A stretch of 64,000 bases of DNA from Holophagales bacterium (GTDB taxonomy: Bacteria; Acidobacteriota; Thermoanaerobaculia; UBA5066), in NCBI GenBank assembly GCA_016719485.1, contig JADJZB010000011.1, forward strand, positions 101,527-165,526, given 5' to 3'. A program made the translations under genes and the position numbers. Positions 54,728-63,142 of this stretch are shown one piece after another (position 1 is the stretch's first letter; every line of letters starts with the position of its first letter). The notes below the pieces were generated by a model that was given only the letters and a program-made list of their open reading frames with translations, had not been told where the DNA came from and did no database searches.

Positions 54728-54745
54728 ATATGATGCTCGTCATAT
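54728..54745 (+). promoter_or_regulatory. Putative TetR operator upstream of SDR-MDR operon
   Basis: ATATGATGCTCGTCATAT: arms ATATGA/TCATAT. Aligned with the site at 54076-54092 it shares 13 of 17 positions, a good sign for the same regulator. It lies ~86 bp before the SDR start, in the leader or promoter region. Confidence 0.65.
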
Positions 54746-54830
54746 CTTCGGAATCACGACAGCCGCCAACGTGCGGCCGGCGCGGGAGGAATTCGATCAA
54801 CCCGGGAGCTGCACGGAAAGGAACGACGAG

Positions 54831-55706
54831 ATGAATGCCAGGAGCAAGACAGCGATCGTGACCGGCGCCTCGTCAGGCATCGGCCAGGCCACGGCCGAGC
54901 GGCTGACGAAGGCGGGCTACAGGGTCTACGGCACCAGCAGGCGGGGAGCGACGGCGGGACAGCGACCGTTCGAGATGCTGCCCCTCGACGTGACCAGCGA
55001 TGAATCGGTCAAAGCCGCCGTCAGAGACGTGATCCGGCGTTCCGGACGAATTGACGTCCTCGTGAACAATGCCGGCTTCAGTGTCGCCCCCGCGGGAGCG
55101 GAAGAGAGCTCGATCGAACAGGCCTGCTCGATCTTCGATACAAACTTCTTCGGGATCGTACGGATGACGCGCGCGGTGGTGCCACACATGCGGCAGCAAG
55201 GGGGCGGTCGGATCATCAACATTGGCTCCGTGCTCGGCTTCTTGCCCGCACCGTACATGGCGCTCTACGCCGCAACCAAGCACGCCGTCGAAGGCTATTC
55301 GGAATCGCTGGACCACGAGCTGCGGACGCGGGGCATTCGTGTCTCGGTCATCGAGCCTGCATACACGAAGACGGCCCTGGACACGAACGCGCTGGAACCC
55401 GACTCGAAGCTCGAAGAATACCGTGAGGTGCGCGCGGCCCTGGGCCATCAAATCAGCGCGATCATGGCGACGTCGGACGAGCCCGGTGTCGTGGCCGACG
55501 TCGTTCTTCGAGCGGCCCTCGCCGCACGCCCGAAGCTCCGATACACCGCCGGCAGCTTCGCGAACCGGCTGCGATGGCTCCGTAGGTTTGCGCCCGAAGG
55601 CCTCATGGACGCGGGGATTCGAAAGAACCTCGGCCTCGACACACCCGCAGTGACCTCGTTGCGCGACTCCCCGGTCCCGGAAAGCCCGCGAGTGGAGCGC
55701 GGATGA
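54831..55706 (+). CDS. SDR family oxidoreductase
   Basis: 291 residues. Classical short-chain dehydrogenase: cofactor motif TGASSGIG, NNAG, catalytic Ser in NIGSVLG and YAATKHA (YxxxK). Basic residues after the glycine motif (TSRRGA) suggest NADP(H). The ATG is the first with an acceptable ribosome binding site (AAAGGAACGACGAG); upstream in-frame codons cross the operator. It is coupled to the quinone-reductase-type gene by an ATGA overlap. Probably an inducible aldehyde or ketone detoxification step under TetR control. Confidence 0.92.
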   Translation: MNARSKTAIVTGASSGIGQATAERLTKAGYRVYGTSRRGATAGQRPFEMLPLDVTSDESVKAAVRDVIRRSGRIDVLVNNAGFSVAPAGAEESSIEQACSIFDTNFFGIVRMTRAVVPHMRQQGGGRIINIGSVLGFLPAPYMALYAATKHAVEGYSESLDHELRTRGIRVSVIEPAYTKTALDTNALEPDSKLEEYREVRAALGHQISAIMATSDEPGVVADVVLRAALAARPKLRYTAGSFANRLRWLRRFAPEGLMDAGIRKNLGLDTPAVTSLRDSPVPESPRVERG

Positions 55707-56701
55707 GAGCGCTCGCCATTCGTCGTTACAAGGCGCCGATGGAGATGATGGACCTGCCGCGGCCCGAGCCGGGACCGGGCGACCTTCTCGTCCGGGTACG
55801 CGCCGCGGGCGTCAACCCGCTCGACTACAAGATCCGCGACGGCGTCGTGAAGGTGCTGACCCCCTACACGTTTCCGCTGATCCTCGGCACCGATCTCGCC
55901 GGCGACGTGGAAGCGATCGGTCCGGGCGTGACGAGATTCAAGGTGGGCGACGCCATCTATGCGCGCCTCGACAAGGAGCGCATCGGCGCCATCGCCGAGT
56001 ACGCTCTCGTGCGCGAAGGCGCCGCGGCGAAGAAGCCCGCGCGCCTCGACTACGTGCAGGCGGCATCGCTCCCGCTCGTGGGACTCACCGCCTGGCAGGC
56101 CCTTGTCGAAGTCGCACGGTTGCAGGCGGGACAGAAGATCCTCATCCACGCCGGCTCGGGCGGTGTCGGCACCTTCGCCATCCAGCTGGCCAAACACCTG
56201 GGTGCAAAGGTCGCGACCACGGCCGGCGCCCGGAACCACGCCCTGGTGAAGTCGCTCGGCGCGGACCTGGCGATCGACTACAGGACGACCCGCTTCGAAG
56301 ACGTGGCCAGGGACCAGGACGTGGTCCTCGACTCCCAGGCGGGCGACACGCTGCTCCGCTCGTTCGAGGCGGTCAGGCCGGGCGGCGTCGTCGTGACGAT
56401 CGGCGGCCGGCCCGACGGCAAGTTCGCACGCGCGTGGGGCCTGAGCCTGCCGCTCGTCTGGATCCTCGGGTTCCTGAATCGCAAGGTCGATCGCCTGGCC
56501 AGGGAGAAAGGCGTGCGCTTCGAGTACCTGTTCATGCGAGCGAGCGGCGAGCAGCTGGAAGAGATAGGCGCGCTGGTCGACCAGGGTGTCATCAAGCCGG
56601 TCCTGGACAGGACGTTTCCCCTGGAAGCCGCGGCCGATGCCATTTCCTACGTGGAGTCCGGCCACGCCGTGGGAAAGGTCGTCATTCGCGTCGGCGAGTA
56701 G
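55703..56701 (+). CDS. Zinc-independent MDR quinone oxidoreductase/alcohol dehydrogenase-like
   Basis: 332 residues. N-terminal GroES-like domain (GVNPLDYKIRDG, LGTDLAGDVEAIG) without the catalytic Cys/His zinc set, then Rossmann domain HAGSGGVGTFAIQLAKHLGA. This is the QOR/YhdH-like branch of the medium-chain family, reducing quinones or enones with NADPH. Stop-start coupling with the SDR gene and the shared operator make it part of the same response. Confidence 0.9.
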   Translation: MRALAIRRYKAPMEMMDLPRPEPGPGDLLVRVRAAGVNPLDYKIRDGVVKVLTPYTFPLILGTDLAGDVEAIGPGVTRFKVGDAIYARLDKERIGAIAEYALVREGAAAKKPARLDYVQAASLPLVGLTAWQALVEVARLQAGQKILIHAGSGGVGTFAIQLAKHLGAKVATTAGARNHALVKSLGADLAIDYRTTRFEDVARDQDVVLDSQAGDTLLRSFEAVRPGGVVVTIGGRPDGKFARAWGLSLPLVWILGFLNRKVDRLAREKGVRFEYLFMRASGEQLEEIGALVDQGVIKPVLDRTFPLEAAADAISYVESGHAVGKVVIRVGE

Positions 56702-56725
56702 CTATCCCGAACCTGTCCCGAGCTC

Positions 56726-56754
56726 AAAACGAAGAACCCGGCGTTTCCGCCGGG
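56726..56754 (-). terminator. Intrinsic terminator on minus strand (tRNA 3' flank relic)
   Basis: Minus strand: CCCGGCG-GAAA-CGCCGGG followed by TTCTTCGTTTT. A 7-bp GC stem with a GNRA loop and a U-rich tail. It lies 35 bp beyond the CCA end of the tRNA relic, as in an authentic tRNA transcription unit. Confidence 0.7.
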
Positions 56755-56758
56755 CCTT

Positions 56759-56833
56759 GTAACCGCTTTCATCTCGCGGACTTATGTATGGTTGCGGGGG
56801 CAAGATTTGAACTTGCGACCTTTGGGTTATGAG
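56759..56833 (-). repeat. tRNA(CAT) 3'-half relic, direct repeat copy A
   Basis: 75 bp nearly identical to 61237-61311 (two mismatches). On the minus strand positions 56833-56789 read CTCATAACCC...AAGGTC, a T-arm GCAAG-TTCAAAT-CTTGC, acceptor strand CCCCGCA, discriminator A and encoded CCA: the 3' half of a Met/Ile-type tRNA with CAT anticodon. The 5' half is missing, replaced by the end of the PIN-domain gene. Likely an attachment-site scar. Spurious short ORFs in this repeat (GARFELATFGL, RGQDLNLRPLGYE) are artefacts. Confidence 0.75.
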
Positions 56834-56848
56834 GCCCGGGCGGCGACG

Positions 56849-57235
56849 CTACCAGAGCCGCCGCGATCCGTAGGCATCGAAGACAGCGTCCCGGCTCACG
56901 AGCGGAAGGCCCTCGGCGATCGCCTGGGCCGCCAGCAGGCGATCGAACGGGTCGCGGTGATGGAACGGGAGCGAGACGACCCGCTGGAGATGTGCGGGCA
57001 GAATCGGGAGGATTCGAATCTCGTTCGCGTCCAGCTGCGCGGGGAAGGCCTCCTCGAACGGGACGGACATCCCGAGCTTTCCGAGACTGAGCTTGATCGC
57101 GATCTCCCAGAGGCTCCCGGCGCTCACGAGGACCTCGTTCCCGTCGTCCTCGACGAGGGCTCTTGCCACCCCGCTCAGCTTCTCGTCTCCCGCGAGGAAC
57201 CAGAGGAGCGCGTGCGTGTCGAGGAGCAGCCTCAA
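56849..57235 (-). CDS. PIN-domain ribonuclease toxin (VapC family)
   Basis: 128 residues. Acidic catalytic positions: LLLDTHALLWFL (Asp-6), SLWEIAIK (Glu), HRDPFDRLLAAQA (Asp) and VSRDAVFDAYG (Asp). VapC toxins cut tRNA or rRNA with Mg2+/Mn2+. The TTG start overlaps the antitoxin stop (TTGA). The longer ORF to 57580 is not supported. The 3' end lies only 15 bp from the tRNA relic. Confidence 0.9.
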   Translation of the reverse strand: MRLLLDTHALLWFLAGDEKLSGVARALVEDDGNEVLVSAGSLWEIAIKLSLGKLGMSVPFEEAFPAQLDANEIRILPILPAHLQRVVSLPFHHRDPFDRLLAAQAIAEGLPLVSRDAVFDAYGSRRLW

Positions 57236-57453
57236 GCGCGGTACTCGTCGAAGTCGGCGAGCGGCGCGTCGAAGCTCTCGGGAATCTCGAACACCCCTCG
57301 GGCGCTTCCGAAGACGCGTTTGCGGTGCGGCTTCACCGGCACGAGCTCGACGGACCCGGCGTCCTCGGTGATCACGACCCGCTCCCCTTTGAGGGCCGCC
57401 TCGAGCAGGCTCTTGAGCTGTTCGGCTGCTGCCGCCACGTCGATCTCGTGCAC
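57232..57453 (-). CDS. Phd/YefM-type antitoxin
   Basis: 73 residues: MHEIDVAAAAEQLKSLLEAALKGERVVITEDAGSVELVPVKP, the Phd/YefM DNA-binding fold, then a C-terminal tail (FGSARGVFEIPESFDAPLADFDEY) that would wrap the PIN toxin. GTG start with GGAGG upstream, and a CATAAT -10-like element at 57471-57476. It presumably autoregulates the pair. Confidence 0.88.
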   Translation of the reverse strand: MHEIDVAAAAEQLKSLLEAALKGERVVITEDAGSVELVPVKPHRKRVFGSARGVFEIPESFDAPLADFDEYRA

Positions 57454-57614
57454 CCGTGGCCTCCGTCGCGATTATGCCTCGCGGGGCGCCGAGGGCATCG
57501 AGCGCGCCGGGGCGGTCCTGCCGTCCTGCTCTTTGGGCCTCAGCCTCGAGAGGAGGAACGCGATCGGTGCCTTCGGCCAATCCCGTGTCGGCCGGTGGCT
57601 CGGAAATCGTCGGG

Positions 57615-59327
57615 TCACTCGTGCGCCGGCGAGATCTCGAGCCGGCTGGCGAATCTGCCGTCGCGCCGCGCGTCGCGAACCGTTCCGAGCGCCTTCTCGA
57701 AGGCGGCGAGGGTCTGTGCGAGCGCGTTGTCGTCGTGGGCCAGACTCGGCATCAGGAGTCCCTGGTTCGAGAGGACGCCGTGTCGCATCAGCTCCTGCTG
57801 GAGCAGCGTCCGGGTGAGGCGGCGACGGACCGGATCGTCGTCGTCGAACGAGACGACCATCCGGAACGGAGGGCCGCTCGTCCGGGCCGGGAGGTCGAGT
57901 GCGCCGCAAATCCGGTCGATCCCGGCGGCGAGCGCCCCGGAGAATCGGGCGAGGTGCGCCGGCACGTCGACCTCCCGGTAGACGGCGAGCGCTTCCCGCG
58001 CCGCGGCGAGAGAGGCTCCCTCTCCCTGGTACGTCGGGCCGTAGGCGATCCGGCCGATCGATCGGTCGAAGATCTCCCGACGTCCGCCGAGCGCCGAGAG
58101 CGGCATTCCTGCGGCCAGCCCTTTGCCGAGGCAGGTAAGGTCCGGCACGACCCCGGTGGCACGCTGCACGCTCCCGTCGCGGTAGCGGAATCCGGTGACG
58201 ACCTCGTCGAAGACGAGAAGCGCACCTTCGCGGTGCGTGAGCGCGGCGAGGCTCGCGAGGAACTCCGGGTCGGCGTCCCGGAGCGGCTCGCCGTACCGCT
58301 CGATCGGCGCGGCCGGTTCCACCATCACCGCCGCGACGCGCCCCTTGTGCCGCGCGAAGAGCCGCTCGACCTCCTCGAGGTCGCCGTAGCGGAACCGCTC
58401 GACGAGCGGCTCGGCGTGTTCGGGGACGCCGGTCCCTTCGAAGCCGAGCCGCTCCACGAACCAGTCCTGCCAGCCGTGATAGCCGCAGAAGAGGACGACC
58501 GGCCGGAGGGTATGGACGCGGGCGAGCCGCACCGCCGCCGTGCAGGCATCCGAGCCGTTCTTCCCGAAGAGCACCCGCTCTGCGCCCGGGATCACCGCGC
58601 GGATTCGTTCAGCGACCTCGACCTCCAGCTCGTTCGTCAGCGAGAGGACCGCGGCGGAAGAGAGCGACTCTGCGACGGCGCGGGCGATCCGCTCGTTCGC
58701 GTAGCCGAGGAGAGCGCAGCCGTGCCCCATGACGAAGTCGACGAAGTCCCGTCCCTCGACGTCGGTGATCCGGCACCCGTTCGCGGAGCGGGCGATGACC
58801 GGATAGCCGGGGCCGCGCCGGCTCCAGGAGACGCCGATGCCGGTCCACCAGGCCAGAGCGAGTGCATCCTCGCTCCGGTCGAGGAGGCGGGCCGATGCCG
58901 TCGGCGCCTCTGCGGTAACCTCGACCGCGACGCGCAGCGGCTCGGCCCCGCGTTCCGCGAACCAGGTGACGTGATGGTGGACCATCTCGACGGTGTACTC
59001 GTATCGACCCGGGCGTTCCGGCGCGCGAAACCACCCGTGGAGCGTGACGCTCTCTCCGGGAGGAACGGCGTGTGGCATCGGGAAGCTCCCGGCGAGATCG
59101 CCGTTTCGGCGCATTACCGCCTCGAACGGGCCGGTCCCGTCCGTGGCTATCCCGGCTTCCCAGGCCCGGCTCCCGCGATTCGCGAGGGTCAGCCAGCCGA
59201 CGAAGCGCGTCCCGGCCGGGATCCGCTCCGGGAGGTTGTGGTCGTACCCCACGGCGTATTCGGGCGGCGCGCCGCCGTCTCCTCGCGGAAGCCCGAGGAA
59301 CGTTCCGAGTCTCGCGAGCAGACTCAT
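57615..59327 (-). CDS. Class III aminotransferase with N-terminal accessory domain
   Basis: 570 residues. Residues ~150-560 are a PLP-dependent class III fold, close to glutamate-1-semialdehyde aminomutase-like proteins of sugar and peptide loci. Motifs: GKNGSDACTAAVRLAR, VEPAAPIERYG, VFDEVVTGFRY (Asp ~375) and CLGKGLAAGMPLSALGG (Lys402, Schiff base). Residues ~20-140 form an all-strand domain (IPAGTRFVGWLTLANRGSRAW, RPGRYEYTVEMVHHHVTWFAERGAEPL). The same domain type ends the divergently encoded radical SAM protein. It may act on a carbohydrate or carrier-bound substrate. Not a biosynthetic HemL copy, which would lack this domain. Confidence 0.87.
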   Translation of the reverse strand: MSLLARLGTFLGLPRGDGGAPPEYAVGYDHNLPERIPAGTRFVGWLTLANRGSRAWEAGIATDGTGPFEAVMRRNGDLAGSFPMPHAVPPGESVTLHGWFRAPERPGRYEYTVEMVHHHVTWFAERGAEPLRVAVEVTAEAPTASARLLDRSEDALALAWWTGIGVSWSRRGPGYPVIARSANGCRITDVEGRDFVDFVMGHGCALLGYANERIARAVAESLSSAAVLSLTNELEVEVAERIRAVIPGAERVLFGKNGSDACTAAVRLARVHTLRPVVLFCGYHGWQDWFVERLGFEGTGVPEHAEPLVERFRYGDLEEVERLFARHKGRVAAVMVEPAAPIERYGEPLRDADPEFLASLAALTHREGALLVFDEVVTGFRYRDGSVQRATGVVPDLTCLGKGLAAGMPLSALGGRREIFDRSIGRIAYGPTYQGEGASLAAAREALAVYREVDVPAHLARFSGALAAGIDRICGALDLPARTSGPPFRMVVSFDDDDPVRRRLTRTLLQQELMRHGVLSNQGLLMPSLAHDDNALAQTLAAFEKALGTVRDARRDGRFASRLEISPAHE

Positions 59328-59418
59328 CGAATGAACCGCATCGCCCGGATCATCACTCCGAGGAATCTAGCGCACGTCGATCGCGATCCGCCGTTCGCGG
59401 CGACCGGACGAGGGTGAC

Positions 59419-60999
59419 GTGGATCCGTTCCGGTTCCTCCGGAGAGAGCGTGGGGAAGCAGCGCCGGCTCCGCGACCGATCGTCCTCCCTGTGGCCCGAC
59501 CCGGAAACCGCCCGATTCCTCCGCCAGTGCCGCGAGGTCCGGAGCACGACGGGCTCGCGCCGATGGTCTGCCGCCCGGTGTTCGAGGAGCTCACCGTCCT
59601 CGCGAACGGCGACATCGTCTGCTCGAGCAGCGACGTCGACGGGCAGCGCGTCTACGGCAACGTCCACGTCGACCGGATCGCAGACGTCTGGGCGGGACCG
59701 CTCTACCGGGAGATCCGGGACTGGCAGTTGCGTACCGCGCCCGGCACCTTCTGCCCCGCGACCGACGAGGAATGCCCGCGCCGCGTCGTTCGGGCAACCC
59801 CGTTCGACCGCCCGGACGGCATGCGCGTCCGCCTCCTGAAGCTGGAGCCGACCACCCATTGCAACCTCGCCTGCCCGCAGTGTCCCGTCGTCAAGAACTT
59901 CCCCGCCAAGCCGCATCTCGACGAGTACCGGGCCAGGAAGACGCTCTCCGTGGAGACCATGCTCGACGTCGTCGACCAGCTCCCCGACCTCGAGCGGATC
60001 CTCTACTTCAATTACGGCGAGCCGTTTCTCCACCGCGGCACCGTCCCCTTCCTCCGCGAGCTGAAGCGCCGTCGGCCCGACGTCTGGGTCGGCACGAACA
60101 CCCACGGTCTCGCGCTGACGCCAGACGTCGTCGAGGCGCTCGCCGGAGAGGTGCTGATCGACAAGTTCGTCGTCTCGATCGACGGCGCCTTCCCGGAGAG
60201 CTACGCCGAGTACCGGGTCGGCGGAGACCTCGACCGAGTGCTCCGGAACCTCCGCGCCCTCGTCGAGGCGAGAAAGCGCGCGGGAACCGAAGAGCGCTTC
60301 GAGATCGTCTGGCAGTACATCTTCTTCGAGTGGAACGATTCGGACGAGGAGCTCGCCCGCGCGAAGGAGCTCGCCGAGGACATCGGCGTGCCGATCCAGT
60401 GGGTCATGACCTGTACCGACGGAGGATCGGAGCGGCTGCGGCACCGCTCGGCCGAGTTCGACCGGCTCACCGGCGGCGGAGATTCCTACGCCGCGATGCA
60501 CCGACCACTCCAGCTACGCACGATTCTCGCGAACGGCGGCGTCGCGGAGGGTCGCTACCTCGCGGAGATCGCGGCGGAGCGGATCGAGGCCGAGCCGCCG
60601 GTGCCTCGGCGTTCCGACGGGTTTGAGACGCCGGACGTGCCGTCGGTCGCCGCCCAGCCCGGCGCGACGGTCTCCCTGTCGCTCCGCGTTCGGAATCTCG
60701 CAGAAAGGTACTGGATCTCGAGCACGAAGGAGGCCTGCTTCCGGATGGGGGTGCTGCTTCAGTCGGCTTCCGGACGCCCCCTCTCCGAGCTGCCGATCCT
60801 TCACGACGCCGACGGTCGGTATCCGTACCTCCCCGAGGAGGCCCGGCCTCCGGGCGGCGACGCGAGGTTCGTGATCCGCTTCACCGCGCCCGACGTTCCG
60901 GGTCCCTACCGCCTTCTGGTCGACATCGTGGAGCAGGGGGTCTGCTGGTTTCACGAACGGGGATCGCAACCGCTCGTCCTGACGCTCGACGTGGTCTGA
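59419..60999 (+). CDS. Radical SAM protein with N-terminal SPASM-like cluster region
   Basis: 526 residues. The core CX3CX2C (HCNLACPQC: C148, C152, C155) is preceded by a cysteine-bearing segment (C51, C68, C112, C119) with ELTVLANGDIVCSS and GNVHVDRIADVWAGP, wording typical of the C-terminal SPASM domain but placed first. After the core (YFNYGEPFLH, FVVSIDGAFPESY) comes a strand-rich C-terminal domain (~residues 405-526, GPYRLLVDIVEQGVCWFHERGSQPL) like that of the divergent aminotransferase. GTG start. Substrate unknown; a nucleotide sugar, glycan or peptide carrier is possible. Confidence 0.87.
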   Translation: MDPFRFLRRERGEAAPAPRPIVLPVARPGNRPIPPPVPRGPEHDGLAPMVCRPVFEELTVLANGDIVCSSSDVDGQRVYGNVHVDRIADVWAGPLYREIRDWQLRTAPGTFCPATDEECPRRVVRATPFDRPDGMRVRLLKLEPTTHCNLACPQCPVVKNFPAKPHLDEYRARKTLSVETMLDVVDQLPDLERILYFNYGEPFLHRGTVPFLRELKRRRPDVWVGTNTHGLALTPDVVEALAGEVLIDKFVVSIDGAFPESYAEYRVGGDLDRVLRNLRALVEARKRAGTEERFEIVWQYIFFEWNDSDEELARAKELAEDIGVPIQWVMTCTDGGSERLRHRSAEFDRLTGGGDSYAAMHRPLQLRTILANGGVAEGRYLAEIAAERIEAEPPVPRRSDGFETPDVPSVAAQPGATVSLSLRVRNLAERYWISSTKEACFRMGVLLQSASGRPLSELPILHDADGRYPYLPEEARPPGGDARFVIRFTAPDVPGPYRLLVDIVEQGVCWFHERGSQPLVLTLDVV

Positions 61000-61202
61000 G
61001 GCGGGCCCGTCGCAGGCCGCGGCCGTGGCGGGCTCCGCTCTCGTCGGACCCCCCGCGTGACGAGGCACTCCCCCCGTACCGCCGACGAGTTCTTCCCCTC
61101 CCCGGCCTCTCTCTCCTTGGCCCCGAGGCTGCGGCGACCTCGGGTTCCGCGGGAGGCGGAGAGGTCCGACCCGACCTAGAAACCGCCTAGAAATCCCGCC
61201 TG

Positions 61203-61236
61203 AAAAAAAGCCCGACCTCCCGGGCGCCGGGTCGTC
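61203..61236 (-). terminator. Intrinsic terminator-like hairpin on minus strand
   Basis: Minus strand: CGACC...GGTCG stem with an inner CGG/CCG, then GGC and a run of seven T (61203-61209). It sits immediately beyond relic copy B, in the same place as the terminator of copy A, although the sequence differs. The rest of 61000-61202 holds no gene. Confidence 0.55.
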
Positions 61237-61311
61237 GTAACCGCTTGCATCTCGCGGACTTATGTATGGTTGCGGGGGCAAGATCTGAACTTGCGACCTT
61301 TGGGTTATGAG
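61237..61311 (-). repeat. tRNA(CAT) 3'-half relic, direct repeat copy B
   Basis: 75-bp direct repeat of 56759-56833 with two differences (T/G in the flank; T/C in the T-loop). It contains the same anticodon-loop-to-CCA segment of a CAT tRNA on the minus strand. Together with copy A it brackets a 4.4-kb block (vapBC, aminotransferase, radical SAM). The sequence beyond (GCTTTCCCGTC...) is not the 5' half of the tRNA. Confidence 0.75.
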
Positions 61312-61383
61312 CTTTCCCGTCAAGCTGGGTCTAGAGCGGTCGAGACCTTTCGCAAGGCCCGAGTCCCCGAAGCTGAATCCGCC

Positions 61384-62360
61384 TCAGCCAGGAAGACCGC
61401 GATGTTTCCTCACGTTCAGCGCCTTCCACGCCAAGGCCGGGTGCGCCGCGATGATGCCCCGCAGGCGTTCGTCATCCGTGAGGAGCGCGGGGACGATCTC
61501 CCCTCGGTCGTTGACTGCATCGAGGAAGGCTCGCTCGTTCTCGCGGAGCGGGAGCACGACACCGAGGAGGCGTTGGCAGTCCGCCACGAGAGATGTGGTC
61601 CACGCCGCGACGTCAGGCTTGGCGGGCACGAGGTCACTTCCGGAGCATCGGGAGGAGCCGCTCCGTCACGTCCGCCGATGAAGTCGTGACCGCCTCGACG
61701 CCGACGGTGCGCCAGTCGACACGATTCGCAGCGCCGTAGACTACGAACGCGAGGCGGAGCTTCCCCGTATCGAGCGTCCCGGAGCGCAGGATCTCTCGCG
61801 CGTCGAAGAGGTCGCGGCTCGCGCCGCGTGCGAGGAGCGCGGCGAGCTTTCCCGCGGCGAGTTCGTGCGCGTCGAGTATCGGGAACTTGCCGCGCGTCGG
61901 GATTCCGGGGAGCGCGGAGGATGACCGGATCTCCGTGGGCCAGAGCGGGGAACGGAGCATGGTTCACGTCGAGCTCGAGCGTCCCTGTCCCGCCCGCTCC
62001 GGCAACGAAAGAGAGCCGCCACTTCCCGCCAGCGTGGTCGGTCGGGACGCGTTTCACTGTGAGGCTGCTTCGTTCGCACGCAGCGTGGAGCCCTCGCTCG
62101 ACGTCCGGACGCTCGGTCTGCATCGTGGCCCGATCGACGGCGCCGACGTAGTTCAAGTCGATGTCGACAGAGAGGCGGGGGACGCCGAGGGCGAAGAGAT
62201 TGAGGGCGGTGCCGCCTTTGAGGGCGACGCGTGGTCCAGTGTAAGGGTGCGCGCGAATCGCGTCGAGGAGGCCGAGGAGGAGCAGCACCTTCTCGATCGT
62301 CTCGGCCCGGAACCCCATCGCTCCGGCGAGCCGTTGGAGGTCTGCGAGGGACATCGTCAT
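61384..62360 (-). pseudogene. AbiEii-type nucleotidyltransferase toxin, two frameshifts
   Basis: Three consecutive frames reconstruct one AbiEii (DUF1814) protein. N-terminus from 62360: MTMSLADLQRLAGAMGF ... VALKGGTALNLFALGVPRLSVDIDLNYVG (catalytic GGT and DID). After a shift near 61960: LRSPLWPTEI ... FPILDAHELAAGKLAALLARGASRDLFDAREIL. After another near 61637: AWTTSLVADCQRLL ... VNDRGEIVPALLTDD ... HPALAWKALNVRKHRG, the typical AbiEii C-terminus. One extra C at 61959-61960 and one extra A near 61636 would explain both. The ATG overlaps the AbiEi stop (ATGA). A true pseudogene would leave an antitoxin without its toxin; an assembly error is equally possible. Confidence 0.8.
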
Positions 62361-63142
62361 GGCACCTCCGCCCAACGGCGTTCAAGGACGACTTTCGGCA
62401 CGACGAGGTTCCAGGACGCCACGAGATGCCCAGGGCTTCGTCGCGCATCGAGGTACGTCGGCTGCTTCGGCCGACGTGCCCGCAGCGGCGCGAGGTGCCG
62501 CTCCTCGACCTGGAGCGTGTCGCGATGCTGCTCGAGGAAGAAGCCGACGCGGACCGCACTGATGGCGGTGTCGCGGGCGAGGGCCTCTGCGACGACCGAG
62601 TCGAGGTCGAAGAACTCGACCATCTCGAGAGACCTCCAGACCTCTTCCCATCCCCCGCCGACATCGGGCGCGTCGACGAGATCGACGAGCGTTCTCTCGA
62701 AGGTCGTGACGCGGACTGTCCCTCCGGCGTGGAGCTCCTCGACGACGCCCGCGCTCGGGGCCGGCACGCGAGCACGCGGACGAAACGGAACGAAGGTGCT
62801 CCCGCGGAACGTGAACGCGGTGACCTTCGCCCTCGTCGCCACGTGGAACCGGTTCCAGATGGAGTACGTCCGGCCCCGATACTGAAGCGCGGCGTGAAGT
62901 GCGACGGCGGCATCGGGGGCCAGCCGGGTCGCGACGAGGTACGGGTCGGGCGCGAACGATTCGGCGTCCACCCCGCGTGGCACGACCGCGTAGAGGCCAC
63001 GGCGCACGCGCACCAGGCGTCCCTCGCGAAGGTAGTACGTCAGGAGATTCGTCCCGGTCCGCGTCGCGGCCTGGTCCCGAACCGTCCCGAACTCGGTTAG
63101 GGTGAAGACAGGGTGGGTGGCGAAAAAGTCGAGTGGCTTCAC
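62357..63142 (-). CDS. AbiEi-type antitoxin/transcriptional repressor
   Basis: 261 residues. N-terminal winged helix (LDFFATHPVFTLTEF ... NLLTYYLREGRLVRVRRGLYAVVP), then the AbiEi middle domain (APDAAVALHAALQYRGRTYSIWNRFHV, TTFERTLVDLVDAPDVGGGWEEVWRSLEMVEFFDLD). AbiEi represses its own operon and neutralises the AbiEii nucleotidyltransferase in a type IV abortive-infection system. The GTG start lies inside one arm of an inverted repeat (63141-63149). Confidence 0.88.
   Translation of the reverse strand: MKPLDFFATHPVFTLTEFGTVRDQAATRTGTNLLTYYLREGRLVRVRRGLYAVVPRGVDAESFAPDPYLVATRLAPDAAVALHAALQYRGRTYSIWNRFHVATRAKVTAFTFRGSTFVPFRPRARVPAPSAGVVEELHAGGTVRVTTFERTLVDLVDAPDVGGGWEEVWRSLEMVEFFDLDSVVAEALARDTAISAVRVGFFLEQHRDTLQVEERHLAPLRARRPKQPTYLDARRSPGHLVASWNLVVPKVVLERRWAEVP

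Noticed and set aside
56434..56832. Small ORFs ending GARFELATFGL, and the RGQDLNLRPLGYE ORFs at 56792 and 61270
   Set aside because: They are translations of the antisense strand of the tRNA 3'-end repeat, a well-known annotation artefact.
56789..56860. Functional tRNA-Met gene at the repeat
   Set aside because: Only the part from the anticodon loop to CCA is present. No TGCGGGG acceptor strand or D-arm is found at the expected distance in either copy.
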